DNA of 64,000 nucleotides from the NCBI RefSeq assembly GCF_005222205.1, contig NZ_CP032349.1, positions 248,001 through 312,000 on the forward strand, written 5' to 3'. This document shows positions 1-7,514 of this stretch, piece after piece (positions within the stretch are counted from its first letter, which is position 1; each line of letters begins with the position of its first letter). The translations under genes were made by a program, and so were the position numbers. Under the pieces are notes generated by a model. It did no database searches and was not told where the DNA came from. It saw nothing but the letters and a program-made list of their open reading frames with translations. Origin of the DNA: Azospirillum brasilense. GTDB lineage: Bacteria; Pseudomonadota; Alphaproteobacteria; Azospirillales; Azospirillaceae.

Positions 1-222
1 GGTGGCCGCGTTCCCGTCAATCCGAGCGGCGGCCTGCTCGCTAAGGGTCATCCGCTGGGCGCCACCGGCGTCGCGCAGATGGTGGAGATCGCTTGGCAGC
101 TTCAGGGCCGTGCCGACGGGCGTCAGGTCGAAGGGGCCCGCATCGGTCTGACGCAATGCACCGGTGGCGGAATCGCCGGCGTCGACCATGCGGCGTCCTC
201 TGTCCATATTCTGGGGGTGTGA
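1..222 (+). CDS. Thiolase family protein, C-terminal part (5' end outside window)
   Basis: Frame 1 is open from the first base to a TGA at 220-222 and gives the last 73 residues of a thiolase. The motif NPSGGLLAKGHPLGATG is the conserved active-site region carrying the catalytic His, and CTGGGIAG near the end matches the glycine-rich loop with the second catalytic Cys. Family members cleave 3-ketoacyl-CoA or condense acyl-CoAs in the cytoplasm; the short C-terminus resembles the SCP-x/acetyl-CoA acetyltransferase-like branch. An SDR gene starts 3 bases after the stop and a crotonase gene follows, so the three probably form one acyl-CoA oxidation operon. Substrate cannot be told from the fragment. 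Confidence 0.85.
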   Translation, partial: GGRVPVNPSGGLLAKGHPLGATGVAQMVEIAWQLQGRADGRQVEGARIGLTQCTGGGIAGVDHAASSVHILGV

Positions 223-225
223 GCC

Positions 226-978
226 ATGGAAGCGCGGGATATCGTCGTCGTCACGGGCGGAGCCCGTGGCATCGGCTTCGGCATCGCCCGCCTCATGGCG
301 AGCAGGGGTTACGACGTCGCTCTGTTCGACCGTGACCGGGCGGCACTGGACGAGGCGGCCGCCATACTGCGCGACAGCAGCGGTGCGCGGGCAGTCCCGG
401 TCGCCGTGGACGTCACCAGCCGCATCGAGGTCGAAGAGGCCGTCGCCGCGGTCGCGGCGGAGTTCGGCCGCATCGACGTGCTGGTCAACAATGCCGGCAT
501 CGTCCGTGACAAGCGGCTTTTTGCCATGGAGGAAGAGGATTGGGACGCCGTGGTGGCGACCAATCTCAAATCGCAGTTCCTCACCTGCAAGGCGGTCCTG
601 CCCGGCATGGTCGAGCGCGGCTATGGCCGGATCGTCAACATCTCGTCGCGCGCCTGGCTCGGCGGCTTCGGTCAGGCGAATTATTCGGCAGCCAAAGGTG
701 GTGTGGTCAGCCTCACACGCAGCCTGGCGGTCGAGTTCGCTGCAAAGGGTGTCACCGTAAACGCCATCGCTCCAGGCATCGTCGATACGCCCTTGTTCCG
801 CACGTTCAGGGAGGATGTGCAGGAGCGCTTGAAGACGAGCGTTCCCGTGCAGCGGATCGGCACACCGGAGGACATTGCCCAGGTGGTTCTGTTCTTCGCG
901 GCGCGCACGAATTCCTACATCACTGGCCAGCTTCTCTACGTGTGCGGTGGCCGGTCGCTCTCAAGCCCCAGCGTCTGA
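226..978 (+). CDS. SDR family oxidoreductase (3-oxoacyl-ACP/CoA reductase-like)
   Basis: A 250-residue classical short-chain dehydrogenase/reductase. The Rossmann motif TGGARGIG is at 10-17, NNAG at 88-91, the catalytic Ser in NISS at about 140, and YSAAK with Tyr153 and Lys157. Length and motif spacing match FabG-type enzymes that interconvert 3-hydroxyacyl and 3-oxoacyl thioesters with NAD(P). The ATG lies 3 bases after the thiolase stop, so translation is probably coupled. Between a thiolase and an enoyl-CoA hydratase it most likely supplies the 3-hydroxyacyl-CoA dehydrogenase step; this is inferred from context, and another alcohol substrate is possible. Confidence 0.88.
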   Translation: MEARDIVVVTGGARGIGFGIARLMASRGYDVALFDRDRAALDEAAAILRDSSGARAVPVAVDVTSRIEVEEAVAAVAAEFGRIDVLVNNAGIVRDKRLFAMEEEDWDAVVATNLKSQFLTCKAVLPGMVERGYGRIVNISSRAWLGGFGQANYSAAKGGVVSLTRSLAVEFAAKGVTVNAIAPGIVDTPLFRTFREDVQERLKTSVPVQRIGTPEDIAQVVLFFAARTNSYITGQLLYVCGGRSLSSPSV

Positions 979-992
979 ACGAGAGGTGCGCC

Positions 993-1796
993 ATGACCAT
1001 CACCAGCAACGTCGAGGATCGGATTGGCACAATCACGATCGACCGCGCCGAAAAGCTCAACGCCCTCGACCCGGAGCATCTGCGGGCGCTGCGGCGGCAT
1101 CTGGCCGGCCTTTCGTCCGATCCGTCCGTGAACGTCATCGTGATCACCGGTGCGGGCGGTCGGGCCTTTTGTGTCGGCGCCGATCTCACTTCCGCTCCGA
1201 CCAGCGATGCGGGCGTCGCCGAGGCCTTTCCCATGGATCTGGAACAGTCAGGCGAGAACGGGCTCTACATCCGCCTGTTCGACCTCTCCGGCCTGCAGAT
1301 CCGTAAGCCGTTGATTGCAGCCGTCGACGGATACTGCCTTGGCGGAGGACTGGAACTGGCTCTGCAATGCGACCTCGTTGTCGCATCGGGCAAGGCATCT
1401 TTCGGTCTGCCCGAGGTGGCGGTGGCGAGCGTGCCCGGAGGAGGCGGAGCGACCAACCTGATGCGGGCCATCCCTCGCGCCGTCGCGATGCGGATGCTGC
1501 TGACCGGCGAGCGCATCGATGCGCAACGGGCGCTCGCCATCGGCCTTGTCAGCGACGTCTGGCCCGCGGAACGTTTTGCTGACGAGACCAATGCGCTCGC
1601 ACGCCGTATCGCCGACAATGGCCCGCTGGCGGTTCAAATGATCAAGATGCTGGCCAGTCAAACCACGACGTTGCCAAGTCTTCAGGCGTTCCAACTGACG
1701 GAACTGGCCTGGAGCCTGCTGCGCGACACGGCTGACCGCCGCGAGGGGCGGCAGGCCTTTGCCGAAAAACGTAAGCCGGTTTACATTGGCCGCTGA
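993..1796 (+). CDS. Enoyl-CoA hydratase/isomerase family protein
   Basis: A crotonase-fold protein of 267 residues. The reading frame is open further upstream, but the ATG at 993 is preceded by GAGAGG and gives the usual family start (MTITSNVEDRIGTITIDR). The oxyanion-hole segments are AFCVGADL near 59-66 and GYCLGGGLELAL near 113-124. Both glutamates used by true hydratases are present: Glu121 in GGLEL and Glu141 in FGLPE. It would hydrate 2-enoyl-CoA to 3-hydroxyacyl-CoA in the cytoplasm. It is the last gene before the IS6 element, so the operon may have been cut by that insertion. Confidence 0.88.
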   Translation: MTITSNVEDRIGTITIDRAEKLNALDPEHLRALRRHLAGLSSDPSVNVIVITGAGGRAFCVGADLTSAPTSDAGVAEAFPMDLEQSGENGLYIRLFDLSGLQIRKPLIAAVDGYCLGGGLELALQCDLVVASGKASFGLPEVAVASVPGGGGATNLMRAIPRAVAMRMLLTGERIDAQRALAIGLVSDVWPAERFADETNALARRIADNGPLAVQMIKMLASQTTTLPSLQAFQLTELAWSLLRDTADRREGRQAFAEKRKPVYIGR

Positions 1797-1869
1797 TGGT
1801 TTGGGATGGTGCCGGAAACTTGTAATCTCTCCGGTTTCCGGTGCAGTCGTGATGAGCAGACCGCCGCGG

Positions 1870-2721
1870 GGCACCGTCAATTTGGCGTTGGACGGGTTGC
1901 GGGATCGGGCGAAGGCGGGATATGGAGCGGCATGACGACCCGCGCCGACCACCGCTATACTGGTTACCGCTACCCCGCCGAGGTCATCGCGACGGCGGTC
2001 TGGCTGTCCTTCCGCTTTCCCCTGAGCCTGCGGATGGTCGAGGAGATGCTGGCAGCGCGCGGCATCCTCGTCAGTTATGAGACGGTGCGGCAGTGGGGCC
2101 TGAAGTTCGGCCGCGACATCGCCGACCAACTGCGCCGACGTGCTCCCCAGCGCGGCGACAAGTGGCACCTCGACGAGGTTGTCCTGACCATCGCTGGCAA
2201 GAAGCTGTATCTCTGGCGGGGCGTCGACCGCGATGGCTTCGTGCTCGATGTGCTGGTGCAGAGCCGGCGCAATGCCAAGGCGGCCAAGCACCTGCTCCGC
2301 AAATTGCTGAAAAAGCAGGGCCGCGCGCCGCGAGTGCTGGTGACCGATAAGCTGAAGTCCTACGCCGCGGCCAAGCGGACCATCATGCCGGGGGTGGAGC
2401 ACCGTCAGCACAAGGGGCTCAACAACCGCGCCGAGAACTCTCACCAACCGACCCGACGACGGGAACGCCAGATGAAGCGCTTCAAGTCACCCCGCCAAGT
2501 GCAGCGCTTCCTCTCTATCCACGACCCGATCAACAACCTTTTTCATCTCCGCCGCGACAGCCGTCCCGCCTCCGACTACCGCACCGCCCGAGCCCAGGCC
2601 TTCGCCACCTGGGCCGAGGTCGTCGGCGCGCCGCTGGTTGCTGCGTGATCGCCCGGTCCCGGGGCGTCCATAGGTAACCCGTGCCCTCGAGAACCGCCAG
2701 GATCAACAAGTTGACAGTGCC
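1870..2721. mobile_element. IS6-family insertion sequence
   Basis: An 852-bp element bounded by near-matching inverted ends: GGCACCGTCAATTTG at 1870-1884 and the complement of GGCACTGTCAACTTG at 2707-2721 (13 of 15 bases agree). The outer GGCACTGT is typical of IS6/IS26-group ends. One transposase gene fills it. No obvious 8-bp target duplication flanks it, suggesting it arrived by cointegrate formation or that one flank was later rearranged. Confidence 0.8.
1932..2648 (+). CDS. IS6-family transposase
   Basis: A DDE transposase of 238 residues, the usual IS6 length. The N-terminus (RYPAEVIATAVWLSFRFPLSLRMVEEML, HTH VSYETVRQW) is followed by the catalytic Asp in WHLDEV, the second Asp in VTDKLKSY, and the catalytic Glu in NNRAENSHQPTRRRERQ. 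The frame is open further upstream to 1806, but the ATG at 1932 gives the normal IS6 N-terminus. All three acidic residues are present and there are no frameshifts, so the enzyme may be active. Related IS6 fragments occur at 9.6, 12.1, 17.2, 27.2 and 46.4 kb, though they belong to different IS6 subgroups. Confidence 0.92.
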   Translation: MTTRADHRYTGYRYPAEVIATAVWLSFRFPLSLRMVEEMLAARGILVSYETVRQWGLKFGRDIADQLRRRAPQRGDKWHLDEVVLTIAGKKLYLWRGVDRDGFVLDVLVQSRRNAKAAKHLLRKLLKKQGRAPRVLVTDKLKSYAAAKRTIMPGVEHRQHKGLNNRAENSHQPTRRRERQMKRFKSPRQVQRFLSIHDPINNLFHLRRDSRPASDYRTARAQAFATWAEVVGAPLVAA

Positions 2722-3021
2722 GGCTGCCGCGCTTACGCAGACTGGCCTCATAGGCCGCCCAATTCGTCACACGGTACTTGGCGCGGGGGAATTGGTGGCG
2801 GTGGGCGGAGTGGTGTTTGAACGGCATCGGTCAACGGGGCGGCAGGCATCAACGGGCCACGCCTTCTACGCCGAGCCATAGGCCGCCACCACCCCCATCC
2901 ACGCACCACGCTGGCGGGCGTACGAGATCGGCGTCATCCGAGAACGGTAACCTCATTGCCAACTGGCCGCCACCGTTCTCGTGACAACACCTCTTTTCGT
3001 GGTTGACCTCCGGGCGGCGGT
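2722..3021. other. Gene-free stretch after IS6
   Basis: No convincing gene. The only structure noticed is a 10-base inverted repeat, CGAGAACGGT at 2939-2948 and its complement at 2972-2981, with a 23-base loop. It lacks a T-run, so it is not a clear terminator. Confidence 0.4.
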
Positions 3022-3258
3022 TCAGGACGTCTTGCCTGCCGTCTGACGCCGGTATTCCTCAACCGGCAACCCGCCCATGCCCCAGTTCTCCATAGGAACC
3101 TCGTCGATCACGACGAAGGTCGCCGCGTGCGGCTTTTTCAGCACCTCGAACAACAGATCGCTGACACCCTTGATCAGGGCCGCCTTCTGCTCCGGCGTCG
3201 CACCGGTTGCACCGGGGCTCGTACCCTCACGGGTGATCTGGATGTTCACGTACGGCAT
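3022..3258 (-). CDS. 4-oxalocrotonate tautomerase family protein
   Basis: A small tautomerase of 78 residues. The ATG at 3258, preceded by AGGAGCACCCG, leaves Pro as residue 2 (MPYVNIQITREG), the catalytic N-terminal proline exposed after Met removal. The longer upstream frame would bury it and is rejected. Such enzymes are oligomeric cytoplasmic tautomerases of 2-hydroxymuconate-type or related enols. It lies 40 bases downstream of an SDR gene on the same strand and is probably co-transcribed with it from the region shared with the divergent LysR gene. The true substrate is unknown. Confidence 0.88.
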   Translation of the reverse strand: MPYVNIQITREGTSPGATGATPEQKAALIKGVSDLLFEVLKKPHAATFVVIDEVPMENWGMGGLPVEEYRRQTAGKTS

Positions 3259-3298
3259 CGGGTGCTCCTTTCTGATTGTTGGCGTTACCGCCAGGGCC

Positions 3299-4009
3299 TT
3301 ACCAGCGACCGGCATGCTGGCCGCCATCGACGTGCAGCGTTTCGCCGGTGACGAAGTTGGCGGAGTCGAGGAAGAGCACCGCGTCCACGATGTCCTGAAT
3401 GTCGCCCAGGCGGCCGACCGGGTGCAGAGCGGCCAGGAACTCGTGCGTTTCCGGGGCGTGCATTGGCGTCTTGATGATGCCCGGCGACACCGCGTTCACG
3501 CGGATGCCCTTGCCGGCGTATTCGATGGCGAGCGAGCGGACCACCGCGTCCAAGCCGCCCTTGGTCAGGGAAGCCAGCGCCGCGGGCACGCTGGCCAGCG
3601 GCTGTTCCACCAGCGTGGTGGTGATGTTGACGATGTGCCCGCTGCCCTGGTTCAGCATCTGCGCCGCGGCCAGCTGGGACACATGGAAGAAGCCGGTCAG
3701 GTTGGTGGCGACGACCGCCGCGTAGTCGGCCGCGGTGTATTCGGTGAAGGGCTTGGCGATGAAGATGCCGGCGTTGTTGACCAGCGTGTCGATGCGCCCG
3801 AAGCGTTCGCGGGCGGTCTCCACCAGGCGCTTGGCGGTGTCCGGGTCGGCGACGTCGCCGCCGACGGTCACGACGTTCGGGTCGTCGCTGGCCTTGATGG
3901 AGCGGGAGTTGGCGACGACGGCGAAACCGCGCTGGCGGAAGCCCGCCACCAGACCCGCACCGATGCCCTGCGACGCGCCGGTGATCAGCGCAACCTTCTG
4001 CGTGCTCAT
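3299..4009 (-). CDS. SDR family protein with a non-canonical active site
   Basis: A 236-residue Rossmann protein starting at the ATG at 4009 (MSTQKVALITGASQGIG); the open frame extends far upstream but the SDR fold starts here. TGASQGIG at 10-17 and NNAG at 78-81 are normal. The catalytic part is not: the Ser region reads NITTT and the YxxxK motif reads ASLTK (146-150), so the usual Tyr is Ala146 while Lys150 is kept. It may use another acid/base, act on an unusual substrate, or be a non-catalytic binding protein. The downstream tautomerase and the divergent LysR gene suggest a small LysR-controlled detoxification or aromatic-breakdown unit. Confidence 0.87.
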   Translation of the reverse strand: MSTQKVALITGASQGIGAGLVAGFRQRGFAVVANSRSIKASDDPNVVTVGGDVADPDTAKRLVETARERFGRIDTLVNNAGIFIAKPFTEYTAADYAAVVATNLTGFFHVSQLAAAQMLNQGSGHIVNITTTLVEQPLASVPAALASLTKGGLDAVVRSLAIEYAGKGIRVNAVSPGIIKTPMHAPETHEFLAALHPVGRLGDIQDIVDAVLFLDSANFVTGETLHVDGGQHAGRW

Positions 4010-4249
4010 GATGGTTCCTTTGGGTTCGGACAAGGGTCGTGTGTGGATGGCCCGCCACTCGCGGGTCGCTTCACGCCCCTTGGCGTGGGTTAAAACGATG
4101 AGAAATTCTGTCGTGAGGCGGGAGCCGGAGGACCGTCGGAACTTGCGAGCGCCCTGTCTTTCCGCCCCGCTTTCCCGTTGAAAAATGCCGCAGGGCGCGT
4201 AGAACGGCAAACGAGCTTTCCTCATCGAATCGACAAGGTGGATTTGTCG

Positions 4250-5176
4250 ATGTCGCGACCGTTGCTGCCCCTCAGCGGGTTCCGCGCCTTCGAGGCCGCC
4301 GCCCGCCACCTCAGCTTCGCCCGCGCCGCGGACGAACTGCGCGTCACCCCGGCGGCGATCAGCCATCAGGTGCGGACGCTGGAGGATTATCTCGGCGTGC
4401 CGCTGTTCCGACGCAGCGGCCGGCGCGTGCTGCTGACGGAGGCGGGGCAGATCCTGCTGCCGGACCTGCGGCGCAGCTTCGACCTGATGGAGGCCGCCAT
4501 GGGGCAGGTCAAGCGGCTGGCCGCGGGCGGCATCCTGACGGTCAGCATGTCGCCGTCCTTCGCGGCCAAATGGCTGATGCCGCGCATCGAGCATTTTCGG
4601 ACGCGCCACCCCGACATCGACCTGCGCATCGACGCAGACGTGCGGCTGGTGGATTTTTCCGCCAACGAGGTGGACATCGTCATCCGCTATGGCCCCGGCT
4701 CCTACCCCGGCCTGAAAAGCGTGCTGCTCTTCGAGGAGGAGCTGTTTCCGGTGTGCAGCCCCCGGCTGCTGTCCGGCGCCGTTCCGTTGCGGAGCATCGC
4801 CGACCTGCGGCAACACACGCTGCTGCACGACGAAACGATCAATTTCGCGGGACCGATCCCGTCATGGCGGGTCTGGCTGCAAACGGTCGGGCTGGAGCAG
4901 GCCGTCGACCTCAACCGGGGGCTGCGCTTCAATTCCTCGGTGACGGCGACCCAGGCGGCCGTCGATGGGCATGGGGTGCTGCTGGGGCGCAGCCTGATCG
5001 TGGCCGACGATCTCTCGGCCGGGCGGCTGGTCCGCCCCTTTGCGGAGTCCTGCCCGGCGGGGTTCGGCTATTACCTCGTGCATCCGCCCCAGGTCGCGTC
5101 GCGAGCGAACGTCCGCGCCTTCGTCGACTGGATCATTGAAGAAGCGGCCGGGGAGGGAACCGGCGGAGAGGGATGA
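4250..5176 (+). CDS. LysR family transcriptional regulator (GcvA-like)
   Basis: A 308-residue LysR regulator. The start chosen is the ATG at 4250, giving the GcvA-group opening LPLSGFRAFEAAARHLSFARAADELRVTPAAISHQVRTLE, a winged helix-turn-helix in the first 65 residues, followed by a periplasmic-binding-protein-like effector domain from about residue 90. It is divergent from the SDR/tautomerase pair with a 240-base spacer, the standard LysR arrangement, so it most likely controls those genes and itself. Several glycine-cleavage-activator-like proteins with this N-terminus regulate unrelated catabolic genes; the effector is unknown. Confidence 0.9.
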   Translation: MSRPLLPLSGFRAFEAAARHLSFARAADELRVTPAAISHQVRTLEDYLGVPLFRRSGRRVLLTEAGQILLPDLRRSFDLMEAAMGQVKRLAAGGILTVSMSPSFAAKWLMPRIEHFRTRHPDIDLRIDADVRLVDFSANEVDIVIRYGPGSYPGLKSVLLFEEELFPVCSPRLLSGAVPLRSIADLRQHTLLHDETINFAGPIPSWRVWLQTVGLEQAVDLNRGLRFNSSVTATQAAVDGHGVLLGRSLIVADDLSAGRLVRPFAESCPAGFGYYLVHPPQVASRANVRAFVDWIIEEAAGEGTGGEG

Positions 5177-5186
5177 CGGGCTGCCG

Positions 5187-5648
5187 TCACCCCCCTTTGC
5201 TCACCTCCAGCAATGTGTCGCGCAGGTTCGCGACGGCCTTTTGCAGCTTCGCAAACTCATCGGGCGGCAGGCCGGTCTGCTTGACGAGGGTCATGTTCAG
5301 GCCCTTCTCGCGCAGGCGGCGGCCGGCGTCGGTGAGGCCCACCCGGACCTGACGTTCATCCTCCGGATCGCGCTGCCGGGTGACGTAGCCCATCGCCTCC
5401 AGCTTCTTGAGGATCGGCGTGAGCGTGTTGGACTCCAGGAACAGCTTTTCGCCAAGCCCCCGGACCGTCTGGTTGTCTTCCTCCCACAGCGCCACGACGG
5501 TGATGTACTGGAGATAGGTGAGGCCGAGTTCCTCAAGGATTGGCCGGTAGGCCCGCCCGAAAGCGAGGTTGGCCGAATAGACCGCGAAGCACAGGAAATC
5601 GGCCAGTCTGGGGCTCGCCGGGTCGTCTGGAGTCAGTGGGGGAGTCAT
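5187..5648 (-). CDS. ohrR: OhrR-type MarR family redox repressor
   Basis: A 153-residue MarR winged-helix protein. The N-terminal helix contains LADFLCFAVYSANLAF, in which Cys20 matches the peroxide-sensing cysteine of OhrR; the wing region (DERQVRVGLTDAGRRL) is also typical. Of two tandem ATGs, 5648 is preferred because GGAGAGG then sits 6 bases upstream, whereas 5654 would abut it. Family knowledge: oxidation of the Cys by organic hydroperoxides releases the repressor from palindromic DNA. It is divergent from ohr, and two matching palindromes lie in the intergenic space, so it should repress both genes. Confidence 0.92.
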   Translation of the reverse strand: MTPPLTPDDPASPRLADFLCFAVYSANLAFGRAYRPILEELGLTYLQYITVVALWEEDNQTVRGLGEKLFLESNTLTPILKKLEAMGYVTRQRDPEDERQVRVGLTDAGRRLREKGLNMTLVKQTGLPPDEFAKLQKAVANLRDTLLEVSKGG

Positions 5649-5703
5649 CGTCATCCTCTCCGGCACACGAAAATGTGAAGGGCCTGGAGCCAATATAACT
5701 CGC

Positions 5704-5720
5704 ATCCGATGAAATCGGAA
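5704..5720. promoter_or_regulatory. OhrR-like operator, ohrR-proximal
   Basis: TCCGAT (5705-5710), a 3-base spacer GAA, then ATCGGA (5714-5719): the same half-sites and spacing as the perfect palindrome 53 bases to the right. It lies about 56 bases upstream of the ohrR start, so it is a likely autoregulatory site. Confidence 0.7.
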
Positions 5721-5757
5721 GGTTGACTCTCCCGCGTTCCCCGCATAGATTCAAATC

Positions 5758-5778
5758 GTATCCGATGCGATCGGATAC
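5758..5778. promoter_or_regulatory. OhrR-like operator, ohr-proximal (perfect palindrome)
   Basis: GTATCCGAT, spacer GCG, then ATCGGATAC: nine-base arms that are perfect complements. It is 33 bases upstream of the ohr ATG and overlaps the probable promoter (TATAAAA follows at 5781). Confidence 0.8.
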
Positions 5779-5811
5779 GTTATAAAAAGCTTCCCCAGCA
5801 AGGACCCCACC

Positions 5812-6231
5812 ATGCCCCAGCTGACCAAAGTGATTTACACCGGCCGGACCCACACCTCTGCCGGAGGACGGGACGGCACTGCCCGCAGTGACGACGGCCG
5901 CCTGAACATCGCCCTGTCCTCCCCCGGTTCGTCGGGTGGCGGCACCAACCCGGAGCAGCTGTTCGCCGCCGGCTGGTCGGCGTGCTTCATCGGCGCCATG
6001 AACATTGCCGCCCAGAAGATGCAGATCACGCTTCCGGCCGACCTCGCGGTCAACGCGGAAGTGGATCTCGGCACCACCGGCGCCGGCTACGGCCTCGCGG
6101 CCCGTCTCAACGTCAGCCTGCCGGGGCTCGACCGCGAAACCGCCGAAACCGTGGTGCAGACCGCGCACGGAACCTGCCCCTATTCCCTGGCGACGCGCGG
6201 CAACATCGACGTCACGATCACCGTCGTCTAA
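5812..6231 (+). CDS. ohr: Organic hydroperoxide resistance protein (Ohr/OsmC family)
   Basis: A 139-residue OsmC-fold thiol peroxidase, the standard Ohr length. Both redox cysteines are visible: Cys58 in GWSACFIGAM and Cys122 in HGTCPYSLATRGN. Ohr reduces fatty-acid and other organic hydroperoxides to alcohols in the cytoplasm, usually recycled by lipoylated proteins. The ATG follows AAGGACCCCACC. Divergent OhrR and the perfect palindrome upstream point to peroxide-induced expression. The export/repair genes downstream (hydrolase, DipZ-like) may belong to the same response, as a third similar palindrome lies before the hydrolase. Confidence 0.95.
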   Translation: MPQLTKVIYTGRTHTSAGGRDGTARSDDGRLNIALSSPGSSGGGTNPEQLFAAGWSACFIGAMNIAAQKMQITLPADLAVNAEVDLGTTGAGYGLAARLNVSLPGLDRETAETVVQTAHGTCPYSLATRGNIDVTITVV

Positions 6232-6311
6232 GAACGCGCGCCCCGGTCCAGGATCGGAGGCGGTCAAATCGGAACGCTGCCGCGTGAAGCGATCCGCAGA
6301 TAAAAATCGCA

Positions 6312-6326
6312 TCCGATTTGATCGCT
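6312..6326. promoter_or_regulatory. Possible third OhrR-like operator
   Basis: TCCGAT, spacer TTG, ATCGCT: the left half-site and 3-base spacer equal those at ohrR/ohr, and the right half matches 4 of 6. It sits 55 bases before the hydrolase start. The extended arms match only partly, so binding is a prediction. Confidence 0.5.
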
Positions 6327-6380
6327 TCCGCTTCCATGGGTCTCTCAGCCCCATTGCTCCATCCCGCCGGAGACAGACAG

Positions 6381-7430
6381 ATGCCCGAGGCCATCAACCG
6401 TGACCGCCGCCGTTTTCTGGGCACCGCGGCCATGACTCTTGCCGCAACGCAGATCGGCCTTTCCGGGCCAGCCACCGCACAGGCCGCCGAAGCGAAGCCG
6501 ACGGCGCGCCCCATCAAGCCGGGAACGGACACGCCGTTCGGTCCGCTGAAGCAGATCGACGCGGGCGTCCTGAATGTCGGCTATGTGGACGCCGGCCCTG
6601 CCGATGGCCCCGTGGTCGTCCTGCTGCACGGCTGGCCCTACGACATCCACAGCTTCGTCGATGTCGCGCCCGCGCTGGCATCGGCGGGCCACCGGGTGAT
6701 CGTGCCCTACCTGCGCGGCTATGGCACGACGCGGTTTCTGTCCGGCGAGACCTTCCGCAACGGCCAGCCGTCGGCGCTCGCCCTCGACACCATCGCATTG
6801 ATGGACGCCCTCAAGATCGAGAAGGCGACGCTCGCCGGCTTCGATTGGGGGGCGCGGACCGCCAACATCGTCGCGGCGCTTTGGCCGGAGCGGACCAAGG
6901 CCATGGTGTCGGTCAGCGGCTACCTCATCGGCAACCAGGAGGCCGGCAAGAAGCCGTTGCCACCGACGGCCGAACTCGAATGGTGGTATCAGTTCTATTT
7001 CGCCACAGACCGCGGCCAGGCCGGCTATGACCGGTACCGGCACGACTTTGCCAAGCTCATCTGGCGGCTCGCCTCGCCGAAGTGGGAGTTCGACGACGCC
7101 ACGTTCGACCGCTCCGCGGTGGCCTTCGACAACCCCGACCACGTCGCCATCGTCATCCACAATTACCGCTGGCGGCTTGGCCTGGCTCAGGGCGAACCGA
7201 AGTATGACGAACTGGAAAAGCGGCTTGCCGCAGCTCCGGTGATCGCCGTGCCGACCATCACCATGGAAGGCGACGCCAACGGCGCCCCCCACCCGGACGC
7301 CAGCGCCTACGCCAAGAAATTCTCGGGCAAATACGCGCACCGGCTCATCGCCGGCGGCACCGGCCACAACCTGCCCCAGGAAGCCCCGCAGGCCTTCGTG
7401 GACGCGGTCGTCGACGTTATCAAGTTCTGA
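6381..7430 (+). CDS. Tat-exported alpha/beta hydrolase (epoxide hydrolase-like)
   Basis: A 349-residue alpha/beta hydrolase. The ATG at 6381 follows GGAG and gives a twin-arginine leader (NRDRRRFLGTAAMTLAATQ) ending near TAQAAEA at about residue 40. The oxyanion motif HGWPYD is followed by the nucleophile elbow AGFDWGAR with Asp155, as in epoxide hydrolases and haloalkane dehalogenases, and by the catalytic His in GTGHNLP (about 329). The enzyme would act in the periplasm after folding in the cytoplasm. It follows ohr in the same direction with an OhrR-like site in front, so peroxide- or epoxide-related detoxification is likely but inferred. The substrate is unknown. Confidence 0.88.
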   Translation: MPEAINRDRRRFLGTAAMTLAATQIGLSGPATAQAAEAKPTARPIKPGTDTPFGPLKQIDAGVLNVGYVDAGPADGPVVVLLHGWPYDIHSFVDVAPALASAGHRVIVPYLRGYGTTRFLSGETFRNGQPSALALDTIALMDALKIEKATLAGFDWGARTANIVAALWPERTKAMVSVSGYLIGNQEAGKKPLPPTAELEWWYQFYFATDRGQAGYDRYRHDFAKLIWRLASPKWEFDDATFDRSAVAFDNPDHVAIVIHNYRWRLGLAQGEPKYDELEKRLAAAPVIAVPTITMEGDANGAPHPDASAYAKKFSGKYAHRLIAGGTGHNLPQEAPQAFVDAVVDVIKF

Positions 7431-7514
7431 CCGGTTCCGGCGCACGCATTCCCCCAGCCACCCCCCTTCGCCGGAGGCGAGCGGCGCAGGCTGCCGCTCC
7501 GCCCCAAGGAAACG

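Noticed and set aside
540..992. Upstream extension of the enoyl-CoA hydratase frame
   Set aside because: It overlaps the SDR gene out of frame; the ATG at 993 with GAGAGG gives the normal family N-terminus.
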